Positions 17,959 through 29,001 of a stretch of DNA of 64,000 nt are shown piece by piece (positions within the stretch are counted from its first letter, which is position 1; each line of letters starts with the position of its first letter). Made by a program: the position numbers and the translations under genes. The DNA is taken from positions 2,232,001 to 2,296,000 of the forward strand of contig NZ_CP009248.1 in NCBI RefSeq assembly GCF_001941505.1, read 5' to 3'. Under the pieces are notes generated by a model. That model made no database searches. It was not told the origin of the DNA and saw nothing but the letters and a program-made list of their open reading frames with translations. This stretch comes from Corynebacterium sphenisci DSM 44792 (lineage in GTDB: Bacteria > Actinomycetota > Actinomycetes > Mycobacteriales > Mycobacteriaceae).

Positions 17959-18660
17959 TCAGTCGAGCAGCGCGAGATCGTCGACGGTGACCAGCCGGGC
18001 GTCGATGAGGGCGCGGGCCGCCCGGGTCATCCGCTGCCGGCGGTGGGTGTGCCGCCATTCCATGTCGCTGACCAGGCCGCCGCCGAGGATCAGCTCGTAG
18101 AGCTCGGTGCGCCGGTGCTCCACCGCCTTGGCGGTGGTGCCCAGCTTCTCCGCGGCCCGGGCGTCGGTGCACAGCGTGGCCAGGGAGTCCACCCGCCCGC
18201 GCAGGTAGTCCTCGGCGAAGGCGGCGACCAGGGCGCGTTCGCGTTCGGTGAGCTCGTCGATGGTGAGGGTGGCGGTGCCGGTGTCGACGTCGCCGAGGGG
18301 CTCGCCGGTGCCGGCCACCTCCTGCCGGATCTCGATCTCGTAGTTCTCCCGCTTGACCCCGAAGAGCACCGAGTACGCCGGTTCGGTGAGCGCCTGGATC
18401 TGGGCCGGGGCCAGCCGCATCCCCCGGGCGTCGCCGGGCCGGCGCAGCATCACGGTGACGTGGCTGCCGATGTTCTGCAGGTACCACGCCCCGCCGGCGG
18501 AGTAGAGCTGCAGCGCCCGGCGGTGCATGTACGGGTTGTCCTCGCCGACCCGCAGGTCCCCGTTGCGGCCGATCGTGAGGGTCTCCCCCGGCGCGGGGTC
18601 GAGCACCACGCCGCAGAGATCGTCCAGTTCGATTCTCGGTGCCTGCTCCGGCTGCGTCAT
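17959..18660 (-). CDS. FHA-like domain protein with C-terminal helical region
   Basis: A 233-residue cytoplasmic protein. Residues 25-75 ([21 protein letters not shown], then RRALQLY and [13 protein letters not shown]) match the forkhead-associated fold: GR, a short loop, HRR and N-x-GS positions that contact phosphothreonine are present. Residues 140-230 are helical ([12 protein letters not shown] ... [21 protein letters not shown]) and look like a sigma-4/LuxR-type helix-turn-helix, so it may couple phosphopeptide binding to DNA binding. It is the last gene of the kinase/Hsp70 operon, 10 nt after the kinase stop; ATG 18660 has GAGG upstream. Likely substrate or reader of the adjacent kinase (inference). 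Confidence 0.75.
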   Translation of the reverse strand: MTQPEQAPRIELDDLCGVVLDPAPGETLTIGRNGDLRVGEDNPYMHRRALQLYSAGGAWYLQNIGSHVTVMLRRPGDARGMRLAPAQIQALTEPAYSVLFGVKRENYEIEIRQEVAGTGEPLGDVDTGTATLTIDELTERERALVAAFAEDYLRGRVDSLATLCTDARAAEKLGTTAKAVEHRRTELYELILGGGLVSDMEWRHTHRRQRMTRAARALIDARLVTVDDLALLD

Positions 18661-18670
18661 CGGACCTGCC

Positions 18671-20164
18671 TCATTCACTCGTTGCGCCAAACCAACGACG
18701 CAGAGAATCATAGGCGAAGGAGCATCCCGGATCGGCGCCGACCACCACGACCCACGGGCCGCGGCCGAGGCGCCCGCCGGCGCCGGGCCGGCCCGGCGCC
18801 GGGCCGGCGATGCAGTACTGGGCGCCGCCGGGCAGCTCCCCGACCACCGCATCGACCCCCTCCGGGGCGCCCGGGGCGGGCACCGGCCGCGCCCCCGCGC
18901 CGAGCCGGCCGGGGATCCGCCGCACCGGGTCCGCGGCGGCGCCGTCGGCGAGCAGGAGGTAGCGCAGCCGGGTGCCGTCGGCGGACTCCTCCACCCGGTG
19001 CAGCCGGGTGCCCGGGATCCCCGCCAGCGGCCCACCCCGGTCCGGCCGCGGCCGCCAGCCGGGATCGCCGTCCGGGGCGGCGGCGCCGCCGGCGGGCTGC
19101 GGGTCGCCGACGTAGGGGGCGTCGCCGCCGACCGGCAGATGCCCCGGCAGCACCGCCCCGGCGCCGGCGGCCAGGGTGATCGCCCCGAGCAGGGTCGCCG
19201 GGGGCGCCCAGCCGCGGCGGCGCCGGATCCCGATCGTCGCCGCGGCCAGCGCCGAGGCGAAGGAGCCGCAGTCCGGCCAGCGGCCCGCCGGGGAGCGCGC
19301 CCAGGCGCGCGCCAGCACCGCGTCCACCGCCGGGCCCCAGCCGGTCACCGGGGCCAGGCCGCGCAGATGCGCCCGGCGGGCGGCGGTGACGTCCCCGGCC
19401 GGGAAGGCGCGGCTGCCCGTGATCAGCTCGTAGGCGGTGCAGGCCAGGGCGTACTGGTCGCTGGCGGGGCTCATCACCCCGTCGGTGAAGATCTCCGGGG
19501 CCATGTAGGGCAGCGAGCCGGCGACCCGCCCGCCGGGCCCGGCGCGGCCGATCTCCGCCATGGTGGCGATGCCGAAGTCGACGAGGGTGACCGCGATGAG
19601 CCGCTCCCCGGCGCGGCCGCGGCCCCTCCCCCGCGGGGGCCGGCGGCGTTCCACGAGGATGTTCGCCGGCTTCACGTCGCCATGGGTGACCGGCGGCGCG
19701 CAGCCGGCGAGGGCGTCCAGGGCCACCGCCAGGTCCTCCACGATGGCGATCACCTCATGCGCCGGGTAGTGCCGGACCGGGATCTCGGTGAGCTCCTCGG
19801 CCAGGCTGCGCCCCCGCGCCAGGGTCATCGTGTACCACTGCAGACCGCCGCTGCGGCCGCCGCTGAACACCGAGATGATGTTCGGCGCGCGCAACGTCGC
19901 CGCGATCCCGATCTCCTCGTGGAAGAGCTCCGCCATCCGGGCCTCGGCCTCCGGGTCCGCCAACGGGGCCCGGATCTTCATCGCCTCGTCCCGGCCGAGC
20001 CGCGGGTTGTGCACCCGGAACACCGCGCCCATCGCGCCCTCGCCGATCCGCTCCTCGACCCGGTAGCCGGCGAACCAGTCGCCGATCCCCGGCATCCCCG
20101 GCGGCCGCGGCTCCCACCGCCCGTCCGGCGCCGCCCGGCGCGGGGGCGGGGCGCCGCCGCTCAC
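18671..20164 (-). CDS. Ser/Thr protein kinase, membrane-anchored (first of two)
   Basis: A 497-residue Hanks-type kinase. P-loop GEGAMGAVF at 41-49, Lys63 in AMKI, catalytic loop HGDVKPAN at 161-168 (HGD instead of HRD), DFG at 196-198, APE at 222-224. An Arg-rich insertion (RRRPPRGRGRGR) sits just after the catalytic loop. A transmembrane helix at about 320-340 leads to a 155-residue outer domain with little similarity to known sensors and no PASTA repeats. The GTG start at 20164 overlaps the stop of the upstream small gene by 4 nt. The HGD loop is shared with the second kinase at 26712 but the outer domains differ. Confidence 0.93.
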   Translation of the reverse strand: MSGGAPPPRRAAPDGRWEPRPPGMPGIGDWFAGYRVEERIGEGAMGAVFRVHNPRLGRDEAMKIRAPLADPEAEARMAELFHEEIGIAATLRAPNIISVFSGGRSGGLQWYTMTLARGRSLAEELTEIPVRHYPAHEVIAIVEDLAVALDALAGCAPPVTHGDVKPANILVERRRPPRGRGRGRAGERLIAVTLVDFGIATMAEIGRAGPGGRVAGSLPYMAPEIFTDGVMSPASDQYALACTAYELITGSRAFPAGDVTAARRAHLRGLAPVTGWGPAVDAVLARAWARSPAGRWPDCGSFASALAAATIGIRRRRGWAPPATLLGAITLAAGAGAVLPGHLPVGGDAPYVGDPQPAGGAAAPDGDPGWRPRPDRGGPLAGIPGTRLHRVEESADGTRLRYLLLADGAAADPVRRIPGRLGAGARPVPAPGAPEGVDAVVGELPGGAQYCIAGPAPGRPGAGGRLGRGPWVVVVGADPGCSFAYDSLRRWFGATSE

Positions 20165-20391
20165 CGGCGGACCCCGGCGGACCGCTCCGCCGGGGGCCGG
20201 GTGCCGTCCCGGTCCATCACGGCCACCGCGGCGGACCCCGGCCCGGCGTCGTCCGCCCCGGCGCAGCCGCCGCGCAGCGCGGGCACCGCCGCGGCGAGCG
20301 CCAGCAGCACCAGCAGCAGCCGCAGCGGCCAGCGCCGCGGGCGGCCGCTGGGCCGCTCGCCACCGGGGATCAGGGTGGGCTCATCGCTCAT
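20161..20391 (-). CDS. Small membrane or secreted protein in the kinase operon
   Basis: A 76-residue protein: about 20 residues Pro/Arg-rich, a hydrophobic segment at about 22-39 (LRLLLVLLALAAAVPAL), then a Gly/Ala/Asp-rich outer tail with one Cys. Possibly a single-pass accessory subunit. It overlaps the kinase start by 4 nt and follows the Hsp70 gene by 33 nt, so it is translated with both. I do not recognise a family. Confidence 0.6.
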   Translation of the reverse strand: MSDEPTLIPGGERPSGRPRRWPLRLLLVLLALAAAVPALRGGCAGADDAGPGSAAVAVMDRDGTRPPAERSAGVRR

Positions 20392-20424
20392 CGGGGCGCC
20401 CCCGCGTGCACCCGGCCGGGGCGC

Positions 20425-22029
<1,605 letters not shown>

Positions 22030-22083
22030 ATCGGTGTCCTTCATTCGTTCGGGTGCGCGGCGGCGGTCGCCGCCGGCGGTGGA

Positions 22084-22812
22084 TCAGCCGGCGGTGCCGG
22101 CGGGGGCGTGGCGCTGCACGCGGACCTTCGCCTTCACGGCGACCGCGGTCGGCCCGCCGTCCCGGAAGACGTAGACGTGGGTGGGCCGATCCGGGGCGAC
22201 GATGCGCCGGTCGAGGTCGGGGTCGGCGACGTCGACGACCCCGATCTGAGCGTGCCGCCGGCCGTCGAAGCGCTCCCCCGGGAGCACCCGCTCGGCGTCC
22301 ACGCCGAGGGCGGCCAGCGCCGCCTCCACGCCGGCGGCGTAGTAGTCGAAGTCCGCCGCGCCCTCGGCGAGCAGCTCATCGTGCAGGGCGGCGAGCTGGG
22401 CGACGGGCCCGGTGAGTCGGCTGCGCCACTGCTGCGCGGACATCGCCTCCAGGGTGGCGGACTGCTCCCGCAGCACCCGGTTGAGGGTGTCCAGGCGGCG
22501 GGCCAGGTCCGCGGCGTCCGGCACCGGCGCGGCACCGGGGTCGGCGCCGGCCGGCTCCGGGCCGGGCATCCGGTCCCGGTCCGGGTCCCGGTCGGGCCGG
22601 GCCGCGGCGGGCTCGGCCCCGGGGGCCTGCGCCCACTGGGTCGGCGGCGTCGCCTCCGGGTCGGCCCGCCCCGCCGCCCGGGGCGGATCCGGCTCGCGGG
22701 CGTCGAGGATGGCGTCGGTCAGCGCGGCCAGGGTCCGCGCGCGCCGCTCCTCGCGGCCACCACCGCGGCCGCGGCGCGGGCGTTCGGCCTGGGTTTTTCC
22801 GGGAATGGGCAT
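22084..22812 (-). CDS. GrpE-like nucleotide exchange factor
   Basis: A 242-residue protein with a disordered, charged N-terminal 95 residues, then helices (ADLARRLDTLNRVLREQSATL ... QLAALHDELL) and a C-terminal part with GERFDGRRHAQIGVVDVADP. The helix pattern plus the G-x-x-FD-x-x-xH motif and the final strands are the GrpE layout. It sits directly upstream of the cluster Hsp70, 54 nt before its start, supporting a role in ADP release from it. AAAGGTGA precedes ATG 22812. Divergent from housekeeping GrpE; the assignment is by motif and context. Confidence 0.68.
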   Translation of the reverse strand: MPIPGKTQAERPRRGRGGGREERRARTLAALTDAILDAREPDPPRAAGRADPEATPPTQWAQAPGAEPAAARPDRDPDRDRMPGPEPAGADPGAAPVPDAADLARRLDTLNRVLREQSATLEAMSAQQWRSRLTGPVAQLAALHDELLAEGAADFDYYAAGVEAALAALGVDAERVLPGERFDGRRHAQIGVVDVADPDLDRRIVAPDRPTHVYVFRDGGPTAVAVKAKVRVQRHAPAGTAG

Positions 22813-22818
22813 ATCAGG

Positions 22819-24117
22819 TCACCTTTGCTTCCGGTGGATGCTGAGCGCCCCGATGCCGCCGAGGGCGAGCAGCGGGACGAAGAACACGGGCTGGTAGAGG
22901 ACGGAGATCTCGACGGAGAGCAGGACCGCCGCCATGGCGCCGACCGCCAGCAGGTACCCGGCGACCGAGTGCAGGAGCCGCAGCGGCGCGGCGGCGACGA
23001 TGTAGCACAGGGTCCACAGGACCGCGGGCCCGGCCGTGCCGGTGAAGTCGTTCACGCCGAGGCCGATCAGCAGGCCCAGCAGGTAGCCGATGAACGCGAC
23101 GGGCGCGAACCACTCGGGGTCCTCCCCCCGCCCGACGGCGGGGGCGGGCTCCTCGTGCAGCGGATCGGCGGCGCCGGCCCGGCGCTCCAGGGCCTGCGGC
23201 AGGGAGGGGGTGCACCGGCCGTGCACCGGGTAGGCGCCCGGGGCCAGCTGCAGCTCGGCCCGGGAGAGCCGCCGGCCGCCCGTCCCGGTGAGCAGCGCCC
23301 GGGTGTGCCGGGCCACGCACGCCGCCGGATCCGGCAGGCGCTGCAGGTCCTCCAGCACCCGGGTCGCCGCCGCGGCCTCGGCGGAGCCGGTCTGCACCCG
23401 CCGGCCCAGCGCCCGCACCGCGTCGTCGATGAGCCCCACGTCCACCCGGCGGCCGTCGATGGTGCCCTCCCCCTGGGTGCGGTACCCGGGTTTGAGCAGG
23501 TCGGCCAGGCACCGGTAGCCGGGGGAGCAGGCGTGCAGCTCCGCGAAGGCGTCCCACACCTTGCGCTCCCGGCGGCCGGCGGGCCCGGGCTCCTCCCCGG
23601 GGTCCTCCGCGGTGGCGAGGCTGACCCGGAAATCGACCCGGCCCGGCGGGTTCACCAGGGCGCCGCGATCGGCCGGGCACAGCAGCAGCCGGTGCATCAG
23701 GGCCTCGACCTCGTCGGCGGGCAGCCGCCCGTCGGTGAAGTCCAGGGGCCGCCCGAGGAAGCCCCGGCGCAGCGCGGCGAGCTCCTCGGGGTCCATCGGC
23801 TCCGCCGACTCCCCGCGCAGCCGGTCGGCGACCCTCCCGAAGGGCGGGCGGCCGTCCCGGCCGGAGAACTCCGCGGCGAAGCCGGGGTCGGCGATGACGC
23901 CGAGGATGCGCATCGCCCGCGCGGATCGGGGGGCGCTGGCGGCCAGGGAGCGCACCAGCCGGATCCGCGCCGCCCAGGTCGCCGGGTCGGTGTCGGTGCC
24001 GGGCACCGGGATCCGGGACAGTCCCCGGATCACCGCCTCGGGGGTCATCGGGCAGCCGTGGGCGAACAGGCCCTCGCGCAGGGCGGTGCGCTGCGGTGCG
24101 GTGAGTTCGGCGGCCAT
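22819..24117 (-). CDS. Membrane protein of the kinase/Hsp70 cluster, four C-terminal helices
   Basis: A 432-residue protein with a long cytoplasmic N-terminus (about 300 residues, helical, Arg/Ala/Leu-rich, several Cys) and four hydrophobic helices between about 330 and 425, ending in a short basic tail (SIHRKQR). No catalytic motif seen. It ends 6 nt before the GrpE-like gene and begins 1 nt after the preceding gene's stop, so it belongs firmly to this operon. It may recruit the chaperone to the membrane (inference). Confidence 0.65.
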   Translation of the reverse strand: MAAELTAPQRTALREGLFAHGCPMTPEAVIRGLSRIPVPGTDTDPATWAARIRLVRSLAASAPRSARAMRILGVIADPGFAAEFSGRDGRPPFGRVADRLRGESAEPMDPEELAALRRGFLGRPLDFTDGRLPADEVEALMHRLLLCPADRGALVNPPGRVDFRVSLATAEDPGEEPGPAGRRERKVWDAFAELHACSPGYRCLADLLKPGYRTQGEGTIDGRRVDVGLIDDAVRALGRRVQTGSAEAAAATRVLEDLQRLPDPAACVARHTRALLTGTGGRRLSRAELQLAPGAYPVHGRCTPSLPQALERRAGAADPLHEEPAPAVGRGEDPEWFAPVAFIGYLLGLLIGLGVNDFTGTAGPAVLWTLCYIVAAAPLRLLHSVAGYLLAVGAMAAVLLSVEISVLYQPVFFVPLLALGGIGALSIHRKQR

Positions 24118-24118
24118 C

Positions 24119-25090
24119 TCACGCCCCCGGGAGGGACTCGGCGCGGTCGAGCATCCGCGGCGGCAGCCCGGTCATGAAGCGGCGGGTGCCGTCGACGACG
24201 ATGCACCAGCCGACGCCGACCTCCTCGGGGAGGCTGCGCACCACCAGGTCGGTCACCCGGCCGTCGGCGACGCCGGCGAGGCTGAGCAACTTCCCGCCGC
24301 CCTGCCGGCCCATGTCGCCGACCACCCGGACCAGCTCGCCGCCGGCGGCGCGGGCGTCGGCGATCTGCTCCAGGCCGAGCACCACCTCCGCGTCGAAGTC
24401 CGCGCGCCGGAAGGGGACGCCTGCGAGCAGGGACAGCAGCGGCAGCACGAGGATCGGGGCGCCGGGCAGCAGGCGTGCGGTGAGGGCGGCCGCCCCGCCG
24501 CGGTCCTCCCGCTCCCCCCGCGTCGCCTCGGCCGCGGCCCCCTCCCCGGCGGGGGCCGGGGACGGCCGATCGGCCCCGCCGGCGCCGTCCTCCCCTCCGG
24601 CGGCCTTCGCGGCATCGGGCCCGGGGCGGGCGGGGGCGCCCGCCGGGATCGCCGCATCCGCGGCATCGTCTGGCACGGCGGCGGCATCGGAGCCCGCGGG
24701 CAGCGCCAGGACCAGGATGAACCAGGCGATGAGGGCCAGCACCGCGGTGCCGATCCGCCGGGCCCGGCCGGCGATGAGCGCCACGACGCCGCCGAGGAGC
24801 GCAATCGCGGCGAGCACGGCCCAGGATCCGATCCCCGCGGCGAAGCCCGCCGCGGCGTGCAGCACGGGGACCGCCGCCATGGTGGACAGGGCGAAGGCGC
24901 CAGTGATCACCCACGGCGCACGCGCGCGGTACCCGGGGGCGGTGAACCCGCCCCGATCATCCCGGGCGACCCGGGTCGGCAGGTAGCCGCGCATCGCCGC
25001 CCCGTCGAAGGCCTGCACCGCCGCGGCCCCGGTAGCCCGGAACCGACCGCGGGCTCTCCCGTCCCATGGGCCCTCCCAGTCGACTGTCAT
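24119..25090 (-). CDS. Membrane protein, first gene of the kinase/Hsp70 operon
   Basis: A 323-residue protein with hydrophobic helices at about 60-80, 83-105 and 110-130, a Pro/Ala/Gly-rich disordered stretch (about 135-190), another hydrophobic segment (about 200-220) and a C-terminal soluble domain (DAEVVLGLEQIADARAAGG ... VGVGWCIVVDGTRRFMTGLPP). GGAGGAAGGG before ATG 25090 fixes the start. Function not recognised. It is divergent from the lipoprotein at 25246 with 155 nt between, holding both promoters. Confidence 0.65.
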   Translation of the reverse strand: MTVDWEGPWDGRARGRFRATGAAAVQAFDGAAMRGYLPTRVARDDRGGFTAPGYRARAPWVITGAFALSTMAAVPVLHAAAGFAAGIGSWAVLAAIALLGGVVALIAGRARRIGTAVLALIAWFILVLALPAGSDAAAVPDDAADAAIPAGAPARPGPDAAKAAGGEDGAGGADRPSPAPAGEGAAAEATRGEREDRGGAAALTARLLPGAPILVLPLLSLLAGVPFRRADFDAEVVLGLEQIADARAAGGELVRVVGDMGRQGGGKLLSLAGVADGRVTDLVVRSLPEEVGVGWCIVVDGTRRFMTGLPPRMLDRAESLPGA

Positions 25091-25245
25091 CGCCGTCCCT
25101 TCCTCCCAATCCGGTGCGTTGTCGAATCCAGGGAAACCCGCGGCGGGTGCCGCGGGCACCGGGACTACTCCCCTACCGCCGGGGCGGTCCGGTGGTGATC
25201 CTGAACCCGAGACCACTCCACCGAGACCCCAGGGAACGGATCATC

Positions 25246-25953
25246 ATGCGCATCGACCACCTCCCCCTCGCCGCCGCCCTCGCCGCCGCGGCGCTGCTCA
25301 CCGGCTGTGGCGGGCAGCCGCCCGCCCCCGCCCCCGAGACCGTGACCACCACGGTGGAGGTGACCCCCGAGGACGCGCCGACCGGCATCGGCACCTCGAG
25401 CACCACCTCCTCGACGAGCACCACCACCTCGACCACGACACCGGAGGATGACCGCGACGAGGACCTCGACGACCGCGGCGACTCCGGCAGCATCGAGGAG
25501 GCGATGGCGGACTACCCCAACTCCTTCATCAGCGGCCTGCGGCCCGGGTCGGGCAAGGCCAGCTCCAGCTGGGACGTCGAGTTCCTGCCCGGCCAGCGCG
25601 ACCGGGCCGGCCTGACGGAGGCGTGGGTGAACATCGACGGCCAATACGCCAACGGGGTGCTGCAGTACCCGCGGCGGGAGGGGTACGCCGATTTCGCCGT
25701 GGAGTTGCACACCCGGGTCACCGATCAGGACATCTGCACCGGCACCGTCGAGATCCTGGATGAGGAGGGCAACCCCACCTCCTACGGCTCCGTGGAGAAC
25801 ACCCCCTCCGCCTGCTACAGCTCGTCCATCGACCCCCGGTTCCCCCGGCAGCAGGTGGCGGTGACCGAGCCCGGCACCTACTGGCTGGTCGTCACCCTCG
25901 ACCAGGTCGGCTATGAGCCGGTGACCCTGGCGCAGGCCTTCCTGGTCCTGTGA
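25246..25953 (+). CDS. Lipoprotein with Ser/Thr-rich linker
   Basis: A 235-residue predicted lipoprotein: lipobox LLTGC (Cys21), then a Val/Thr- and Ser/Thr-rich stretch (about 30-65) that is probably extended and could be O-glycosylated, then a beta-rich domain with a Cys pair. The Thr-rich stretch is on the outer side, so it is not an obvious kinase target. ATG 25246 was chosen for the signal peptide; AGGGAACGG upstream is a modest ribosome binding site. First gene of the plus-strand arm ending in the second kinase. No family recognised. Confidence 0.7.
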   Translation: MRIDHLPLAAALAAAALLTGCGGQPPAPAPETVTTTVEVTPEDAPTGIGTSSTTSSTSTTTSTTTPEDDRDEDLDDRGDSGSIEEAMADYPNSFISGLRPGSGKASSSWDVEFLPGQRDRAGLTEAWVNIDGQYANGVLQYPRREGYADFAVELHTRVTDQDICTGTVEILDEEGNPTSYGSVENTPSACYSSSIDPRFPRQQVAVTEPGTYWLVVTLDQVGYEPVTLAQAFLVL

Positions 25954-26031
25954 CGGGGCCCGGGCGATATGGTGAACAACAACAAACGAGGAGCCGCCGG
26001 CCGCGACCGGCGGCACGGAGGAGGACGCGCC

Positions 26032-26709
26032 ATGCCGAACCAGACCCCGCCGGGCCCCGGCGCCGATCGGTTCACCGACCCGACCCTGCCCCCGGAGACC
26101 CTCGACGGCGGCGCCCCCGCCGGCGCCGCCCCGGGCGCCCCCGCCGGCGCCACCGCGGTGCCGGCGCCGGACGGCGGCACGCGCCGCACGCTGATGATCG
26201 TCCTCGCCGTCCTGGTGGCCCTGCTGGTGGCCGCGGTCGCGGTGACCGCGCTGCTCACCCGCGGGGGTCCCGAGCCGAAGTACCTCCCGCTGCCCGGGGG
26301 CCCCGACTCCCGGGACTCCCGTTGGGACTATCCGGCGGAGGGGCTGCTCACCCACGCCATCGACACCCCGGACGCGCTCCTCGTCAACTCCGCATGGCAG
26401 CAGGCGCTGGTCGACGTGGCGAGGGGGGCCGCCCCCGGGGATCCGATGCCCGAAGAACTCGCCGATGTCGAGGTCGAGGGGATCGGCGCATTCGACTGCC
26501 ACCGGCTCCCCCACAGCGGGGACAACCCCGGGAAGAAGACGATGACCTGGGAGTGCCGTGGGCCGATCCGGGAGAACGCGGAGACCGGCGGATACGGCAT
26601 GCAGGTGGTGCTCACCCCGCAGGCGCAGGGCGTTGGCCACGGCATGATCATCCCGAGCGACCCGCAGTGGGCGGAGCACGCCATCGACCACTGGGGCTAC
26701 GGGCAGTAA
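26032..26709 (+). CDS. Single-pass membrane protein upstream of the second kinase
   Basis: A 225-residue protein: Pro/Gly/Ala-rich cytoplasmic 50 residues, a transmembrane helix at about 52-75 (LMIVLAVLVALLVAAVAVTALL) and an outer domain with a Cys pair (FDCHRLP ... TWECRGP). GGAGGA at 26019 is well spaced from ATG 26032; the alternative ATG 25969 lacks a ribosome binding site. An 8-bp hairpin (25993-26000/26007-26014) lies just upstream in the leader. It ends 2 nt before the kinase start. Possibly a sensor partner of the kinase (inference). Confidence 0.65.
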   Translation: MPNQTPPGPGADRFTDPTLPPETLDGGAPAGAAPGAPAGATAVPAPDGGTRRTLMIVLAVLVALLVAAVAVTALLTRGGPEPKYLPLPGGPDSRDSRWDYPAEGLLTHAIDTPDALLVNSAWQQALVDVARGAAPGDPMPEELADVEVEGIGAFDCHRLPHSGDNPGKKTMTWECRGPIRENAETGGYGMQVVLTPQAQGVGHGMIIPSDPQWAEHAIDHWGYGQ

Positions 26710-26711
26710 CG

Positions 26712-28265
26712 GTGAACGCCGCAACTACCCCGACGCTGCCCCCCGGATCGGATTTCGCCGGCTACCGCGTGGAACGCCGCATCGGCGCCGGCGGCGCCGG
26801 GGAGACCTACCTGGTGCGCAACCCGGGCCTGGACCGGGTGGAGTGCCTGAAGCTGCTCAACCGGGCCTCCGGCCCGGCCGCCATCGCCGAGGCCCGCACC
26901 GTCGCCCGCCTGGGCCACCCCGGCACGGTCACCGTGTTCAACAACGGCGCCACCGGCGGCCACGTCTGGTACACCATGCCCTTCGCCCCGGGCGGCGACC
27001 TCGGCCGCTACCTGGACCTGCTGCCGGATGACGGCAGCCGGCTGCGCGAGGCGATGCCGATGCTCGGGGACATCGCGCAGACCATCGACGATCTGCACCA
27101 GCGGCCCACGCCGGTCATGCACGGCGACATCAAGCCGTCCAACATCCTCGTCGACACCTCGACCCCGCACCGGCCGCGGGCGCTGCTCTCCGATTTCGGC
27201 TCCTCCCTGGCCGGGGGCGCCGCCGGCGGCGGCCCCGGGCCCGCCGGCTCCTTCGGCGCCACCCCGCCGTACCTCTCCCCGGGCCGGCGCTTCGGCCGGC
27301 CCCCCTCGGCCCCGGACGACCGCTACGCCTTCGCCTGCACCGCCTTCGAGGCGCTCACCGGACACCGTCCCTTCGGCGTGGACCTGCCGGGCGACGCCAC
27401 CGCCCGGACCCGGATCGAGGCCTGGCGGCGGGCGCATCTGGCCCCGCGGCGCCCGGTGCCCTCCGATCACGACCCGGCGCTGGTGGCGCTGGACCCGGTG
27501 TTCCGCCGGGCGCTGGCCATCGAGGAGGCCGAGCGGCACCCCACCGCCGGCGAATTCCACCGGGAGCTGCACCGGGCGCTCTACGGGGATCCGGCCGCGG
27601 CCGCGGCGCGACGTTCCCGTCGCCGGACGACCGTCCTCGCCGCCGCGGTGACCGTCCTCGCGCTCGCCCTGGCCGGGGCCGGATGGGCGGCGTTCGCGCC
27701 CCGGGGGATCAAGGTCGGCGGCGGCTGCCCGGACGCCTCCGCGATCACGGGCGGGCGGAATTTCACGCTGCTCGGGAACTACGCGGTCGCCGATCTCCCC
27801 CTCCCCTCCCTGGATGCCCTGCCCGCACATTGCCGCTACTCCTTCGATCCCCCCACCGGGTCCCAACTGCGCCGGGGGCAGGCCACGGTCCTGGTGTTCA
27901 ACTCGCGGGACGAGGCCACGCGGGAGGCCCGGGACGAGATCCTCGCCCGGCTTCCCCGCAGGACCGGGCGGGAGGACCCGGAGGAGGAGGATCGTCTGGT
28001 GGTGGCGAAGGGGACCTGGGCCGGGGCGATGCCGAAGGGCACGCCGCCGGTGCACATCACCCTCTACCCCGACCACTCCGGGGCCGACTGGTCGGACAGC
28101 TGGTCCAGCTGCGTCGCGGCGACCGAGGACGGCACGCTCACCCTCGTCGAGATCCACGAGGGGCATCCCGGAAGCGCCACGGGCGTCGGCGGAACCGCCA
28201 GCGGGGCGGAGTTGATGTGCGAGGCCAACCTGAAGCTCCTCCAGCTGTGGCAGACCGCGGGCTGA
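26712..28265 (+). CDS. Ser/Thr protein kinase, membrane-anchored (second of two)
   Basis: A 517-residue Hanks-type kinase starting at GTG 26712. Glycine loop GAGGAGETY (25-33, lacking the usual Gly-x-V end), Lys47 in CLKLL, HGDIKPSN at 137-144, DFG at 161-163. The APE motif is replaced by LSPG, so the activation segment is atypical. Transmembrane helix at about 308-328, then a 190-residue outer domain with Cys at about 334, 375, 461 and 489 that may form two disulfides, reminiscent of PknH-type sensor domains but not clearly the same. The catalytic residues are there, so activity is likely. It closes the plus-strand arm of the kinase/chaperone block. Confidence 0.9.
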   Translation: MNAATTPTLPPGSDFAGYRVERRIGAGGAGETYLVRNPGLDRVECLKLLNRASGPAAIAEARTVARLGHPGTVTVFNNGATGGHVWYTMPFAPGGDLGRYLDLLPDDGSRLREAMPMLGDIAQTIDDLHQRPTPVMHGDIKPSNILVDTSTPHRPRALLSDFGSSLAGGAAGGGPGPAGSFGATPPYLSPGRRFGRPPSAPDDRYAFACTAFEALTGHRPFGVDLPGDATARTRIEAWRRAHLAPRRPVPSDHDPALVALDPVFRRALAIEEAERHPTAGEFHRELHRALYGDPAAAAARRSRRRTTVLAAAVTVLALALAGAGWAAFAPRGIKVGGGCPDASAITGGRNFTLLGNYAVADLPLPSLDALPAHCRYSFDPPTGSQLRRGQATVLVFNSRDEATREARDEILARLPRRTGREDPEEEDRLVVAKGTWAGAMPKGTPPVHITLYPDHSGADWSDSWSSCVAATEDGTLTLVEIHEGHPGSATGVGGTASGAELMCEANLKLLQLWQTAG

Positions 28266-28290
28266 CCGTGCGCGCCGGGGCGGCCGGGGC

Positions 28291-29001
28291 TCAGCCGGCG
28301 GTGTCCGCCAGGTACGCCAGGATCGCCTTCACCCGCCGGTTGGGCACCTCCGGGGGCAGGTCCAGCTTCATCAGGATCGCGGCGATGTGCTTGCCCACCG
28401 CCGCCTCGGAGACGAAGAGCTCCGCGGCGATCTCCGAGTTCGCCAGGCCCCGGGCCATCGCCTCGAGCACCTCGGTCTCCCGGGGGGTGAGCCCGGCCAG
28501 GCCGGGGGCGCCGCGGCCCATCGCCCCGGCGACCTCCGGGTCGATGACCACCGCCCCGGCGGCGACGGCGCGCACGGTGCCGATGAAGTCGGCGACCCGG
28601 CCCACGTTGTCCTTGAGCACGTAGCCGGTGCCGCCGACCCGGCCGGCGGGCTGGGAGAGCTCCAGCACCCGGCGGGCGTAGGCGCCGGCGACGTACTGGG
28701 AGCACACCACGATGCCGATGCCCGGGTGGTCCCGGCGGATCGCCGCGGCGGCGCGCAGCCCGTCATCGGCCATCCCGGGCGGCATCCGCACATCGGTGAT
28801 CACCACCTCCGGGACGGTGCCGGCGGCGACGAGCTCGTCGACCAGGCGGGGCAGCGCCTCGGCGTCGGCGCATTGGCCGACCACGGTGAAGCCCCGCCGG
28901 GCGAGCATCGCGGCCAGCGATTCGCGCAGCAGCCCGGAGTCGTCGGCGAGCACCACCCGCAGGGTGTCCGCGCGCTCCGGGGCGCCGCCGGCGGCGCCCA
29001 T
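28291..29001 (-). CDS. NarL/LuxR-type response regulator
   Basis: A 236-residue regulator. Receiver domain with the acidic pair Asp20/Asp21, phospho-acceptor Asp70 in VVITDVRMPP and Lys in GYVLKDNV. C-terminal LuxR helix-turn-helix (LTPRETEVLEAMARGLANSEIAAELFVSEAAVGKHIAAILMKL is split across about 170-215). ATG 29001 overlaps the histidine kinase stop by 1 nt (TGATG), and GGGGAGGGGGG precedes it, so the two are coupled. Probably controls the divergent ABC transporter genes. Confidence 0.94.
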   Translation of the reverse strand: MGAAGGAPERADTLRVVLADDSGLLRESLAAMLARRGFTVVGQCADAEALPRLVDELVAAGTVPEVVITDVRMPPGMADDGLRAAAAIRRDHPGIGIVVCSQYVAGAYARRVLELSQPAGRVGGTGYVLKDNVGRVADFIGTVRAVAAGAVVIDPEVAGAMGRGAPGLAGLTPRETEVLEAMARGLANSEIAAELFVSEAAVGKHIAAILMKLDLPPEVPNRRVKAILAYLADTAG